Shown in pieces: positions 7,872 through 16,734 of a stretch of 64,000 nt of DNA (its first letter is position 1; every line of letters begins with the position of its first letter). This DNA is from Candidatus Iainarchaeum sp. (GTDB lineage: Archaea; Iainarchaeota; Iainarchaeia; Iainarchaeales; GCA-2688035). The translations under genes and the position numbers were made by a program. The notes beneath the pieces are model-generated. The model had not been told where the DNA came from. It worked only from the letters and a program-made list of their open reading frames with translations, and did no database searches. The stretch lies in contig NZBU01000001.1 of assembly GCA_002688035.1 (NCBI GenBank), positions 1 to 64,000 on the forward strand, given 5' to 3'.

Positions 7872-9047
7872 TTATAGGGCTTTTGTGGCTTCTTTTATTT
7901 GCTTCAGGCCTTTTTCAATCGATTCTAAAGAGGAAGCACAAGAGAATCTTACGCAACTATCGAGGCCAAAAGCCACTCCCGGAACAAGAGCGACATGCGC
8001 TTCCTCAAGCAAAAAATCACAAAAGGCCGATGAGCCTTTCACCTTTTCGGTGTAGAGGCCATCAACATATGGGAAGAGATAGAATGCTCCTTCAGGCTTG
8101 TTGCACTTTACGCCATCAATGCTATTGAAAGCGTCAACAGCAAACTTTCTTCTTTCATCAAAAGCCTTCGCCATATTTTTCACATCATCCAAACTTCCTT
8201 CCAAAGCAGCGATCACAGCCTTCTGCGCAATACTGTTTACATTGCTAGTTGTTTGACCCTGCAGAGAAGACATTGCTTTAACAAGCGGTTCTGGCGCAAC
8301 AGCATAACCAACACGCCATCCTGTCATTGCAAAAGTTTTTGAAAAAGCATTAACAGTAATAGTTTTTTCCGCGATTTCAGGCGAGAGAGAAGCAACACTA
8401 TGATGTTCTGCACCACCATAAACAAAATTCTCATAACACTCGTCTGAGAGAATGTAAACATCATTCTCAAGCGCAATGTCGGCAACAGCTTTAAGGCTGG
8501 CTTTTGGAAAGACTGCACCGGTTGGATTATTTGGAGAATTAACAACAATCATCTTTGTGTTGTCAGTGATGGCTTCGCGAATTTTATCCGGAATTGGCTG
8601 GAATTGCTCATCACAATCAACAATAATTGGTTTGCCCTCGGAAAGTTTAATTTGTTCAAGATAACTAACCCAGTAAGGCGAAAGAATAATTACCTCATCC
8701 CCTGGATTAAGCATTGCTTGGAAAATGTTGTGCAAGGAATGCTTTGCGCCGTTGCTGACAATAATGTTTGCTGCACTGCACTCAACAGAATTCTGTTCCT
8801 TCATTTTGGATGCAATGCCCTCACGTAATTCTGGGATTCCCGCAGCAGCAGTATACTTTGTAAAGCCCTCGTCAAGCGCCTTTTTGGCAGCGTCCTTAAT
8901 ATGTTGAGGGGTATCAAAATCCGGTTCGCCCAAACCAAAGCTCAGAACATCAACTCCCTTTGCCTTTAGTGCGTTTGCCTTTGCCTTCACAGCAAAGGTC
9001 GCGCTTGGAGCAATTCTTGAAACTCTTTCGCTCAATAGTTCAACCAT
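7872..9047 (-). CDS. PLP-dependent class I/II aminotransferase (aspartate-type)
   Basis: The protein has 391 aa and is of the AspC/alpha family that moves amino groups between aspartate or other amino acids and 2-oxoglutarate. Seen directly: FGLGEPDFDTP near 37-47, SPNNPTG (171-177) for cofactor contact, SDECYE (201-206), and the Schiff-base lysine K237 in SKTFAMTGWRVGYA. A C-terminal RFSCASS carries the carboxylate-binding Arg. Substrate range cannot be fixed from these motifs. The next gene downstream is the Lrp regulator, an amino-acid-sensing family. Confidence 0.92.
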   Translation of the reverse strand: MVELLSERVSRIAPSATFAVKAKANALKAKGVDVLSFGLGEPDFDTPQHIKDAAKKALDEGFTKYTAAAGIPELREGIASKMKEQNSVECSAANIIVSNGAKHSLHNIFQAMLNPGDEVIILSPYWVSYLEQIKLSEGKPIIVDCDEQFQPIPDKIREAITDNTKMIVVNSPNNPTGAVFPKASLKAVADIALENDVYILSDECYENFVYGGAEHHSVASLSPEIAEKTITVNAFSKTFAMTGWRVGYAVAPEPLVKAMSSLQGQTTSNVNSIAQKAVIAALEGSLDDVKNMAKAFDERRKFAVDAFNSIDGVKCNKPEGAFYLFPYVDGLYTEKVKGSSAFCDFLLEEAHVALVPGVAFGLDSCVRFSCASSLESIEKGLKQIKEATKAL

Positions 9048-9119
9048 ACAGTTAATTAGAACTAAAAGAGTTTTTTAAAATAATTTGTTTGGTGCGAAAT
9101 TCATACAATGCAGGACAGA

Positions 9120-9572
9120 CTATATTTCCTGCTTCCACTTTTCAACAATTTCAACATCTAGCTTTGCCTTGCCATCATAAAGTATGCTAAGCGCGCCTGT
9201 TGCAGCAGGCTCTACAATCTCGAGTTCCTGCTCGCCAAAAAGCGAGAAAGCGTTGTGGAATTCGAAGGCAGGGACTGTTGTCCACTCACCATTTTTTAGG
9301 GGTAATATTTCTTTCTCTTTTCCCTTGCCCTCTTCAACAGCCATTGAGAATATCCCATCATGCTCTTTTTTCTCAAAGAGGATTACTCCGCCAACTTCTT
9401 CACCCATTGGTTTGTTGGAATTGTTAACGCGAATTCTTTCAATATCAATGTGGAGAGCAGGCTTGTGTTCTGATTCAATAAGCAAGGCCTCTTCTTTATT
9501 CAAAGTTAATGGCCTAGAAAAGTGGATGAAAGAACCGCTTCGATAAAAAACTTTTTTCTCCAAGAAAATCAC
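9120..9572 (-). CDS. Conserved hypothetical protein, co-translated with prs
   Basis: I do not recognise this 150-aa protein. It is soluble, acidic and beta-strand-rich, with no cysteines, signal peptide or membrane segment; the N-terminus reads KKVFYRSGSFIHFSRPL and the centre alternates charged and hydrophobic residues as in a beta-sandwich. Its start overlaps the stop of prs by four bases (ATGA at 9569-9572), so the two are probably translationally coupled. A role connected with PRPP or nucleotide supply is possible, but nothing in the sequence shows it. Confidence 0.65.
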   Translation of the reverse strand: MIFLEKKVFYRSGSFIHFSRPLTLNKEEALLIESEHKPALHIDIERIRVNNSNKPMGEEVGGVILFEKKEHDGIFSMAVEEGKGKEKEILPLKNGEWTTVPAFEFHNAFSLFGEQELEIVEPAATGALSILYDGKAKLDVEIVEKWKQEI

Positions 9573-10501
9573 TCAAACAAACTGCTGATACTTTCATTGT
9601 TGTGGCATCGCTTGATTGCCTTGCCAAGCAAATCACTTATATCCAATACTTCCAACTTTCCGTTTCCTTTCTGCGGAATGCTGTCAGTTATAATTACACG
9701 GTCAATCTCACTTTGCTCTATTTTCTCTAGCGCGTCTTTTGAGAAAATTCCGTGCGTGGCAAAAACAGTAACAGAATTGGCGCCTGCCGCTTTCACTGTT
9801 TTGGCTGCCGCTCTAATTGTGCCGCCTGTATCAATCATATCCTCAAACACAACGCAGTCCTTTCCTTTAACGTCTCCTATCAAATGCACTGCCTCGGCAT
9901 CCCCGTGCTTTGGCCTGTGCTTGTTTACAATCGCGAGATCTACCCCAAGCTTGAGCGAGGCCTTTGTGGATTTTTTGGCCGAACCGGCGTCGGGGGCAAG
10001 AACTATTGGTGAGGATAGCTTGAGTTCCTCAGTGTATCGAATGAATTTCATAAGTGCTGTTAGAGCATCAACCGGGATGTTGAAGAAACCCTGTATCTGT
10101 TCGGAGTGAAGGTCAAGGGCAATTATTCGATCTGCTCCTGCGGCAGAAAGCAGGTCTGCTAAGAGCTTAGCAGTAATAGGTTCACGTGAAGCTGCCTTCC
10201 AGTCTTGGCGCGCATAAGCATAGTGGGGAATGACAACAGTAATGCGCGCAGCACTTGACCTTTTTGCCGCGTCAACCATAATCAGTAGTTCCATTAAATA
10301 ATCATTTATCGGGCCATACAGGCTTTGGATTAGAAATGTGTCACAGCCTCGCACATTCTCCAGGAAGCGCGCGTATGTTTCCCCATTGCTAAATTTTTTC
10401 AAATCAATTTTTCCAAGGGGAACTTCTATAGAATCGGCGATTTTTTTGGCAAGCTCAGGATGGCTGCTCCCTGAAAATATTTTCATCTCATGGTTCTTCA
10501 A
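9569..10501 (-). CDS. prs: Ribose-phosphate pyrophosphokinase (PRPP synthetase)
   Basis: It makes 5-phosphoribosyl diphosphate from ribose 5-phosphate and ATP, feeding nucleotide, histidine and NAD synthesis. The 310 aa show the ATP loop HYAYARQD (93-100), LDLHSEQIQGFF (129-140) and the PRPP-binding loop DMIDTGGT (221-228). A TTG at 10501 has GGTGGG six bases before it, the same type of site seen before eno and pyrG; an ATG at 10486 is the alternative start. PRPP is also needed for the NAD path whose first enzymes, NadX and NadA, are encoded at 16-17.5 kb. Confidence 0.95.
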   Translation of the reverse strand: MKNHEMKIFSGSSHPELAKKIADSIEVPLGKIDLKKFSNGETYARFLENVRGCDTFLIQSLYGPINDYLMELLIMVDAAKRSSAARITVVIPHYAYARQDWKAASREPITAKLLADLLSAAGADRIIALDLHSEQIQGFFNIPVDALTALMKFIRYTEELKLSSPIVLAPDAGSAKKSTKASLKLGVDLAIVNKHRPKHGDAEAVHLIGDVKGKDCVVFEDMIDTGGTIRAAAKTVKAAGANSVTVFATHGIFSKDALEKIEQSEIDRVIITDSIPQKGNGKLEVLDISDLLGKAIKRCHNNESISSLFE

Positions 10502-10736
10502 CTTGGCCCACCAAAAAAAGAAAAGATAGTTGTTTTTTTAAAACAATTGGCAGAAAATTATAGTTTATATAACACTTTTAGCACCTCATGTGCTTTTTAT
10601 AAAAAATCCAGTTTATTAATAGTTGCATCTGGATGCGCCTGTTTTTCCCTAAAAACCCAGTGCATTCCAATAACCTCTGCCCAATTGCAAGCAAAGGAAT
10701 AAAAAAAGTTGTGGTTAAATTCATTCTGGTGGTAGC

Positions 10737-12017
10737 ATGGGAGATACAATTAAATCTATTAGGGCAAGACAGGTTTTGGATTCAAGGGGAAATCCAACAG
10801 TTGAAGCAGAAGTTTTAACTGAAAAAGGCAAATTTTTTGGAATAGTTCCAAGCGGTGCAAGTACTGGAACAAATGAGGCACTTGAAATGCGCGACGGTGG
10901 GAACGCTTTCAAGGGAAAAGCGGTTACAAAAGCCGTTGGAAACGTTAACAATATTATTTCGGGCAAGATTGTTGGAATGGACTGCACTTTGCAGGAAGAA
11001 ATTGACAAAGCCATGATTGAACTGGATGGCACGGAGAATAAGGACAAACTTGGGGCAAATTCAATTCTCGCAGTCAGCATGGCTGTGTGTAGGGCAGGAG
11101 CAGTAGCAAAACAAAAAGAACTTTTCCAGCACATTGCAGAGTTAAGCGGGAACAAGGGAAATGTGCTACCGCTTCCACAGATGAATGTAATGAACGGGGG
11201 AAAGCACGCAGGCCTTGATGAAGATATCCAGGAACAAATGATTGTTGCAACAGGCGCAAAAACTTACAGTGAAGCTGTTCAGGCAAGCGTTGAAACATAC
11301 CACACACTAAAAGGAATTTTGAAGAAAAAGTTTGGAGCACAGGCAACATTGATTGGAGACGAAGGCGGTTTTGTGCCAAAGGTTTCAAACGTACAGGAAA
11401 GACTTGACCTAATGAACCAGGTAATAGAAGAAGCCGGTTACAAGGGCATTATTGAACTGGCCATAGACAGCGCTTCATCTGAATTTTTTAGCGAAGGAAA
11501 ATACAAACTATATGGAAAAGAATATTCTCCAAACGAGCTCGTTGACTTTTATGCAAATCTTATTGCAACATACAGCAACATTGTTTCTTTGGAAGATGGA
11601 ATGGCTGAAGAAGATTGGGAAGGCTGGAAAAGCCTAACCGGAAAAATCGGAAACAAAATACAGATTGTTGGAGATGACCTCCTTGTGACAAATCCAAAGA
11701 TGATTGAAAGAGCAATAAGCGAAAAAAGCTGCAACGCACTGCTGCTGAAAATAAACCAGATTGGAACAATAACCGAATCCATTGAGGCTGCAAGAAAAAG
11801 TAAGGAAGCCAGTTGGGGTGTAGTTGTTTCACATAGGTCGGGGGAAACAGAGGACAGTCTTATAGCAGACTTTTTGGTGGGGATTGATGCAGGGCAAAGC
11901 AAGCTTGGGGCACCAGCCAGAAGTGAGAGAAATGCAAAGTACAATCAGTTACTACGCATAGAAGAAATACTTGGGGAGAACGCACAGTTTCCCGGAAAAA
12001 GTGTCCTAAGAAAGTAA
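10737..12017 (+). CDS. eno: Enolase
   Basis: This enzyme interconverts 2-phosphoglycerate and phosphoenolpyruvate. The 426 aa have the family motifs in order: RQVLDSRGNPTVEAEV at the N-terminus, GASTG loop, GANSILAVSMA near 103, GDEGGF (about 204), metal ligand regions with LEDGM and GDDLLVTN, the catalytic-lysine stretch LLLKINQIG (about 333-341) and SHRSGETED (about 367-375). A GGTGGT ribosome binding site lies at 10728-10733. A TATA-like TTTATATAA about 170 bases upstream and 235 bases of intergenic DNA separate it from divergent prs. Confidence 0.97.
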   Translation: MGDTIKSIRARQVLDSRGNPTVEAEVLTEKGKFFGIVPSGASTGTNEALEMRDGGNAFKGKAVTKAVGNVNNIISGKIVGMDCTLQEEIDKAMIELDGTENKDKLGANSILAVSMAVCRAGAVAKQKELFQHIAELSGNKGNVLPLPQMNVMNGGKHAGLDEDIQEQMIVATGAKTYSEAVQASVETYHTLKGILKKKFGAQATLIGDEGGFVPKVSNVQERLDLMNQVIEEAGYKGIIELAIDSASSEFFSEGKYKLYGKEYSPNELVDFYANLIATYSNIVSLEDGMAEEDWEGWKSLTGKIGNKIQIVGDDLLVTNPKMIERAISEKSCNALLLKINQIGTITESIEAARKSKEASWGVVVSHRSGETEDSLIADFLVGIDAGQSKLGAPARSERNAKYNQLLRIEEILGENAQFPGKSVLRK

Positions 12018-12214
12018 TCTAAACCATTTTTGAAGAATTTGCTTTCGGACTATATTCCAGAGTCTGTATTGCCAGAAATTGCATAAAACATTAAACTTTG
12101 GCCCAGGATGGCACTACTCTGTTCAAAAAATTTGGTATTTGCCTGTTTTTTGATGTCAGATGCGGTCTTTTTCACATGGTTTTGAGAGTATTACAGATTA
12201 GGACTAAGAGCAAA

Positions 12215-12225
12215 TTTTAAATATA
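12215..12225 (+). promoter_or_regulatory. TATA box of the CNNM/CorC-type gene
   Basis: TTTTAAATATA ends 22 bases before the ATG at 12248, the spacing of archaeal leaderless promoters, with a purine-rich CAAA preceding it as a possible BRE. Between it and the start is CTCC-TTATT-GGAG, a short inverted repeat that could be an operator. The rest of 12018-12214 shows no gene. Confidence 0.55.
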
Positions 12226-12247
12226 CAAACCTCCTTATTGGAGTGTA

Positions 12248-13486
12248 ATGTTAGAAATAGACCTTATTATTTTGGGAATCCTGCTGGTCCTGAGTGCCTT
12301 CTTCTCAGGTGTGGAAACAGCCATTGTTTCAGTAGATAGGATAAAGGCAAGACAGCTTGTGAAGGAAGGCAACAAGTCAGCCAAGCTTATTGAAGAGTTT
12401 CAGAATAACCCTCATAAAATGCTTAGCGCAATACTGATTGGAAACAATGTGGTTAATATTGCTTCAACCGCCATCGCGACAAATGTGGCAATCCAGATTT
12501 TTCAGAGTAATGCGATTGGAATCGCAATTGGAATAATGACCTTTGTGATTCTTGTGTTTGGGGAAATAACTCCAAAGAGTATTGCAGTGCAAAACTCCGT
12601 TGCAATCTCCCTTATCGCAATTCGCCCAATAAAACTTCTTTCAATTTTATTGAGCCCACTGATTTGGTTGTTGGGGGGCGTGCGAGGACTTTTAGGGAGA
12701 ATAATTGGAGTGCGGGAGAATCAGCGCATGACAGAGCAGGACATCAAGACAATGGTTACAATGGGTGCGGAAGCAGGGGCAATAAACAAAATTGAGAGGG
12801 AAATGATTCACAGGATTTTCAGCTTTAACGATATTGATGTCGAACAAGTTATGACTCCAAGCATTGAAATGAAAACAATTCCAAGTGGAACAAAAATTAA
12901 AGAGATAAAAAAGCTTTTTGTTGAAACACCTTTTTCACGCATCCCCATTTATGACGAAAAGAAAAGAAAAATAACGGGAATATTTTATGTGAAGGATGCC
13001 TGGGCCTACCTTAAGAAGAAGGATGAAAATACTCTTGTGGAAAAAATCGCGCGCCCAGCACTCTTTGTGCCGAAAACCAAGAAGATTGATAAACTGCTTT
13101 CGCAATTCCAACAGGAGTACATTCATCTTGCGGTCGTAATTGATGATTATGGGGGAGTGCTTGGAATCGTTACCATCGAAGATTTGTTAGAGGAGATTGT
13201 TGGGGAGATAGTGGATGAGTCAGATGTTGAACTTGGAATCAGAAAAGTGGGAAAAGATGTTTTTGAGGCAAGTGGAAAAATCAGCCTCGATGAGATAAAC
13301 CAGCACGTTGGCACAAAGTGGGAAAGTAAAGAGTTTGATACCCTGAGTGGTTTCATAATAGAAAAACTTGATCGCCTGCCAAAGGAGAACGAGGAAATAA
13401 AAGTCGACAAACACACTATCACTCCAATTAAGGTACGCGAACCAAAGATACTCAGAATTCGAATATCAAAGAATGTAAACAAGTAA
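12248..13486 (+). CDS. CNNM/HlyC-CorC family membrane protein with CBS domains
   Basis: The 412 aa comprise a DUF21 membrane domain (about 1-175, four hydrophobic segments, with FFSGVETA and NVVNIASTAIATNVA), two CBS domains (about 195-320, starting VMTPSIEM and ending VTIEDLLEEIVGEI) and a C-terminal CorC/HlyC domain (about 335-405). Members of this family are linked to Mg2+ or Co2+ transport or export, with the CBS pair sensing ATP-Mg. The gene has its own promoter and is followed after 44 bases by a thioredoxin-like membrane protein. Confidence 0.9.
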   Translation: MLEIDLIILGILLVLSAFFSGVETAIVSVDRIKARQLVKEGNKSAKLIEEFQNNPHKMLSAILIGNNVVNIASTAIATNVAIQIFQSNAIGIAIGIMTFVILVFGEITPKSIAVQNSVAISLIAIRPIKLLSILLSPLIWLLGGVRGLLGRIIGVRENQRMTEQDIKTMVTMGAEAGAINKIEREMIHRIFSFNDIDVEQVMTPSIEMKTIPSGTKIKEIKKLFVETPFSRIPIYDEKKRKITGIFYVKDAWAYLKKKDENTLVEKIARPALFVPKTKKIDKLLSQFQQEYIHLAVVIDDYGGVLGIVTIEDLLEEIVGEIVDESDVELGIRKVGKDVFEASGKISLDEINQHVGTKWESKEFDTLSGFIIEKLDRLPKENEEIKVDKHTITPIKVREPKILRIRISKNVNK

Positions 13487-13530
13487 GAACCATTAAAATA
13501 GTTACTAGGCATAATTGGTTCTAGATTTCT

Positions 13531-14679
13531 ATGAAAAAGCTATTTGCCTTACTGTTTTTGCTCATAGTGTTATTGCTGCCAATTACAGCGTTAGCTGACA
13601 CTGATGCAAGCACTTGCGATACCGATATAGATGAAGTGAAGGTCTATTATTTCTGGAGCGAAAACTGTGCGGAATGTGCCAACGGAACAGAATTTTTGAA
13701 TGGGCTTGAAGGGAAATACGGGGGAAAAATTGAAGTCCAGTACTTACGAGCAGAAGATAATCTTGAGCTATTCAATCAGATGGCAGAAAGTCACGGCGCA
13801 GCTACTCAATGGCTCCCGGTCACATTTATTCCTTGCTGCAACTGGCATGTTGTGGGTTTTAATGAGGAGATTGGAAAAGAGATCGATAAACACATTGAAG
13901 ATAAACATAATGATCCAGTTTGCAAAGAGGACGACTATGTTCTAGTGCCCATACTTGGGAAAATTGAAATGAAAAATATTTCCTTGCCGCTTTTCACAAT
14001 AACCCTTGGAGTGCTAGATGGATTTAATCCTTGTGCAATGTTTATACTTCTCATCTTGCTTTCATTACTCATTCACACAAAGAGCAGGAAGAGAACCGCA
14101 TTTGTAGCAGGAACATTTGTGTTCTTCTCGGGTCTTGTTTACTTCCTTTTCATGACGCTCTGGCTGAACATCTTCCTTTTCTTTGGATACAGCAATATTA
14201 TTAGAACAGTACTTGCGCTATTTGCATTGGGAGTCGGCCTGATTAATGTCAAGGACTTTTTCTTTTTTAAGAAAGGAATTTCGCTTTCAATTCCCGATAG
14301 TGTAAAGCCGGGCATATTCAAAAAAATGCGCGGAATTGTGCAAAGTAAAGAGTGGCCAATAATAATTTTCGGAACAATATTCCTGGCTTTCTCTGTAAAC
14401 CTCTTTGAGTTCTTGTGCACAGCAGGCTTTCCCGCAATATTCACAAAAGTTTTGGCATCACAGAACCTTGAGCCAATAATGTATTACTTCTATATGTTAC
14501 TTTACATTATTTTCTATATGATTGATGATGCAATAATGATTGCTATTGCAGTAATAACTTTGAGAAGCCAGCGTCTGACAGAAGTCGGTGGAAAGTGGCT
14601 GAAGCTTATTAGTGGACTTGTTATGTTGGGATTGGGATTGGCCCTTTTGTTCGCACCCGAACTACTCACCTTTGTTTAA
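13531..14679 (+). CDS. Thioredoxin-CcdA-like fusion membrane protein
   Basis: The 382 aa start with a signal peptide (1-22), then an extracytoplasmic thioredoxin-like domain (about 30-135) with CAEC (C46-C49), then about six membrane segments (from 155) carrying GFNPCAM and LCTAGFP, the paired membrane cysteines of CcdA/DsbD proteins. The layout suggests that electrons pass from the cytoplasm across the membrane to the outer thioredoxin domain, to reduce or isomerise disulfides of exported proteins. The two extra cysteines in FIPCCNW may matter for function. The window also encodes a DsbA-like oxidase and several Cys-rich exported proteins, so substrates are at hand. Confidence 0.82.
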   Translation: MKKLFALLFLLIVLLLPITALADTDASTCDTDIDEVKVYYFWSENCAECANGTEFLNGLEGKYGGKIEVQYLRAEDNLELFNQMAESHGAATQWLPVTFIPCCNWHVVGFNEEIGKEIDKHIEDKHNDPVCKEDDYVLVPILGKIEMKNISLPLFTITLGVLDGFNPCAMFILLILLSLLIHTKSRKRTAFVAGTFVFFSGLVYFLFMTLWLNIFLFFGYSNIIRTVLALFALGVGLINVKDFFFFKKGISLSIPDSVKPGIFKKMRGIVQSKEWPIIIFGTIFLAFSVNLFEFLCTAGFPAIFTKVLASQNLEPIMYYFYMLLYIIFYMIDDAIMIAIAVITLRSQRLTEVGGKWLKLISGLVMLGLGLALLFAPELLTFV

Positions 14680-14732
14680 ACAATTAGCCTTGACTTTTTC
14701 TTAAAAAACATTTCCCAACTAGAATTATCACT

Positions 14733-15491
14733 ATGGATTGGGCAATCGCAACCAACAAGATTAGAGACGGCATCTCAAAAAAACATCTGACAACTATTTT
14801 CGGGGTTTGCGAAGTGGATTATATTGGTAGAGCTACAAGCCGACTTCCACTAGGAAAAAGACTTGTTCTCATTAAGGGAGACAACTCTATCAGCATACAC
14901 CAGAACAGGCTTGTGAGGCCAACGAATTATATGATGAACACGCGCATAGGGGTTGAGGTCAATGGAGATAGCGCGATTCTTGTTGCAAAAAGGCTCAAGC
15001 CAAAGGAAAGCCTTACAGTAAAGTTTGATAGGATTGATGACGTGCAGTCATATGAAATGGAAATAAGCAATGACTTAAGATTAAGCGGCTCGGAAAAAGA
15101 CTTGAATGATATGCTAATGCAGGACCTCTCGATGATAGAACCAGGATTAAAGCCACTTAATCAACAGGAACAATTTAGAAAAGGAGTGGCGGACATAATT
15201 GCGGAGGATGCACAGGGCAATCTTGTTGTAATAGAGTTAAAGCGCAGGCAGGCTGACTATGCCAGTGTTACGCAACTGCAGAGATATATGCAACAGGTGG
15301 AAAAGATAAAGGGAAAAACCGCGCGCGGAATACTGCTCGCGCCAAGTATAAGGAAGAACGCCAAAGAACTGTTGGAGAACATGGGGTTGGAATATGCGAG
15401 AATTGATTTTGAGCTATTGCCAGCAAGCAATGAAAAGGCAAAAATTAAAGGCCTTAAAAAGAAGCAGGAAACCCTACATAGATTCTGCTAA
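14733..15491 (+). CDS. nucS: Endonuclease NucS/EndoMS (mismatch-specific)
   Basis: The 252 aa match NucS: an N-terminal beta-barrel domain for DNA binding and dimerisation (about 1-120) and a C-terminal RecB-like nuclease domain. Catalytic residues are visible in GVADIIAED, VVIELKRRQAD and the following YASVTQLQRYM (motif QxxxY). In Thermococcales and actinobacteria EndoMS cuts both strands at mismatches and replaces MutS/MutL repair. It has a short gap to the following 98-aa gene. Confidence 0.94.
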   Translation: MDWAIATNKIRDGISKKHLTTIFGVCEVDYIGRATSRLPLGKRLVLIKGDNSISIHQNRLVRPTNYMMNTRIGVEVNGDSAILVAKRLKPKESLTVKFDRIDDVQSYEMEISNDLRLSGSEKDLNDMLMQDLSMIEPGLKPLNQQEQFRKGVADIIAEDAQGNLVVIELKRRQADYASVTQLQRYMQQVEKIKGKTARGILLAPSIRKNAKELLENMGLEYARIDFELLPASNEKAKIKGLKKKQETLHRFC

Positions 15492-15532
15492 AACAGGAAA
15501 ACAAAAGATTTAATAAAAAGAAACTCTATTTT

Positions 15533-15829
15533 ATGAGCATGGATGCAACAGACTTTGCAATTGGCATAGTGCTTATCGCTCTTCTCACCTGGGTGTCACT
15601 AATTTCACTGAACCAAGGTGCGGCAGGCGTATCGATTGCAGATTTATATGCAATCTCTTCATTAAGTGAGCCACTGATTTCGCCGGAGGAACTATGCCCA
15701 GCTGAAAGCGGATTTAAACTGGTTCAGCCGGAAAGAATAGATGACAATCCATACTATGTTTCAGTGGGAAAAACAGAGTTCAGACAAACCTACTTTTGCT
15801 TCTACGAAAAAGTGGACGAATCAGCTTAG
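15533..15829 (+). CDS. Small membrane-anchored hypothetical protein
   Basis: I do not recognise this 98-aa protein. It has one N-terminal membrane segment (about 8-27, AIGIVLIALLTWVSLISL), and then a polar outer or inner part with two cysteines (in EELCPAES and TYFCFYE) that could form a disulfide if exported. The ATG at 15533 follows the nucS stop by 41 bases; MSMD offers a second ATG six bases on. Its end overlaps the end of nadA by nine bases (convergent). Confidence 0.55.
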   Translation: MSMDATDFAIGIVLIALLTWVSLISLNQGAAGVSIADLYAISSLSEPLISPEELCPAESGFKLVQPERIDDNPYYVSVGKTEFRQTYFCFYEKVDESA

Positions 15830-16726
15830 CTCAAGCATTCTGTTAATTGCTTTGACTGCCTTTTCGCTAATGTCTTTTGGAACCTGAACCTCATTGCGCT
15901 CTTCTTTAAGCGTGAGATATACATCTTCTAACGTAGTCTTTTTCATTTGACGGCAGATTGCGTTTTCAAAAGCAGGGAAAATCTTTTTCTCAGGGTTTTC
16001 TTTCTGCAATCGGTGGATAAGACCAACTTCTGTTCCAATAATAAATTCTTTTCCAGGAAGTTCTTTCACAAGCTTAACCATCCCTGAAGTTGAGGCAATG
16101 TAGTCTGCACGATCCTGAACATCGGCAGGACATTCAGGGTGAACAATTATTGTTGCCTTAGGATGCCTTTCGATGGCAACTTCTAAAGCAGGTAATTCAA
16201 TAATATTGTGGACATAGCAGTGGCCATTTTCTGGAACAGGAATAATTTTTTTGTCACTGCGCTCTTGCACATAGTGCACAAGGTTTTTGTCGGGCCCGAA
16301 AAGAATTGTATCAGAGTCCATTGCATTGACAATTTTGTCTGCGTTGGCTGAAGTGCAGCAGCAGTCCGCAAGCGCCTTGCACTCTGCACTACTGTTAACA
16401 TAGAGAATTACCTTGGCGCTTGGATGTTGCTCCTTGGCCTTTAGAAGTTCTTCTTTGGAAAGCATGGCAGCCATTGGGCAGCAGGCCTCCTTTGAAGTAA
16501 TCAAAACCTTTTTGTTGGGGTTAAGTATTTTTGCTATTTCAGCCATAAAGTCCACGCCGGCAAAGACAATCAGGTCAGCATCTGTTTCAGAGGCCTTTCT
16601 GGCAAGGCCAAGGCTATCGCCCAAAAAGTCCTGCACATCCTGCACCTCTGCTCTCTGATAATTGTGAACCAGGAGAACGGCATTCTTCTCCTTCTTTAAC
16701 CTATCAATCTCATCCACCAAATCCAT
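15821..16726 (-). CDS. nadA: Quinolinate synthase
   Basis: It condenses iminoaspartate with dihydroxyacetone phosphate to quinolinate, using a 4Fe-4S cluster. The 301 aa fit the compact NadA of archaea and thermophiles; cluster ligands should be C83, C170 and C258. HNYQ at 21-24 and NSSAE at 111-115 are substrate-binding stretches. It lies eight bases after nadX, which supplies its unstable substrate, so the two are surely one transcription unit. No nadC (quinolinate phosphoribosyltransferase) is found in this window. Confidence 0.96.
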   Translation of the reverse strand: MDLVDEIDRLKKEKNAVLLVHNYQRAEVQDVQDFLGDSLGLARKASETDADLIVFAGVDFMAEIAKILNPNKKVLITSKEACCPMAAMLSKEELLKAKEQHPSAKVILYVNSSAECKALADCCCTSANADKIVNAMDSDTILFGPDKNLVHYVQERSDKKIIPVPENGHCYVHNIIELPALEVAIERHPKATIIVHPECPADVQDRADYIASTSGMVKLVKELPGKEFIIGTEVGLIHRLQKENPEKKIFPAFENAICRQMKKTTLEDVYLTLKEERNEVQVPKDISEKAVKAINRMLELS

Positions 16727-16734
16727 TTTTCCAC

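Noticed and set aside
10597-10665. Short minus-strand frame (22 codons, MHWVFREKQAHPD...) in the prs-eno gap
   Set aside because: The residues look protein-like and the frame stays open toward eno, but it is very short, has no start signal and overlaps the enolase promoter region.
12109-12183. Tiny plus-strand frame before the CNNM/CorC-type gene
   Set aside because: Only about 25 codons with no ribosome binding site or conserved features.
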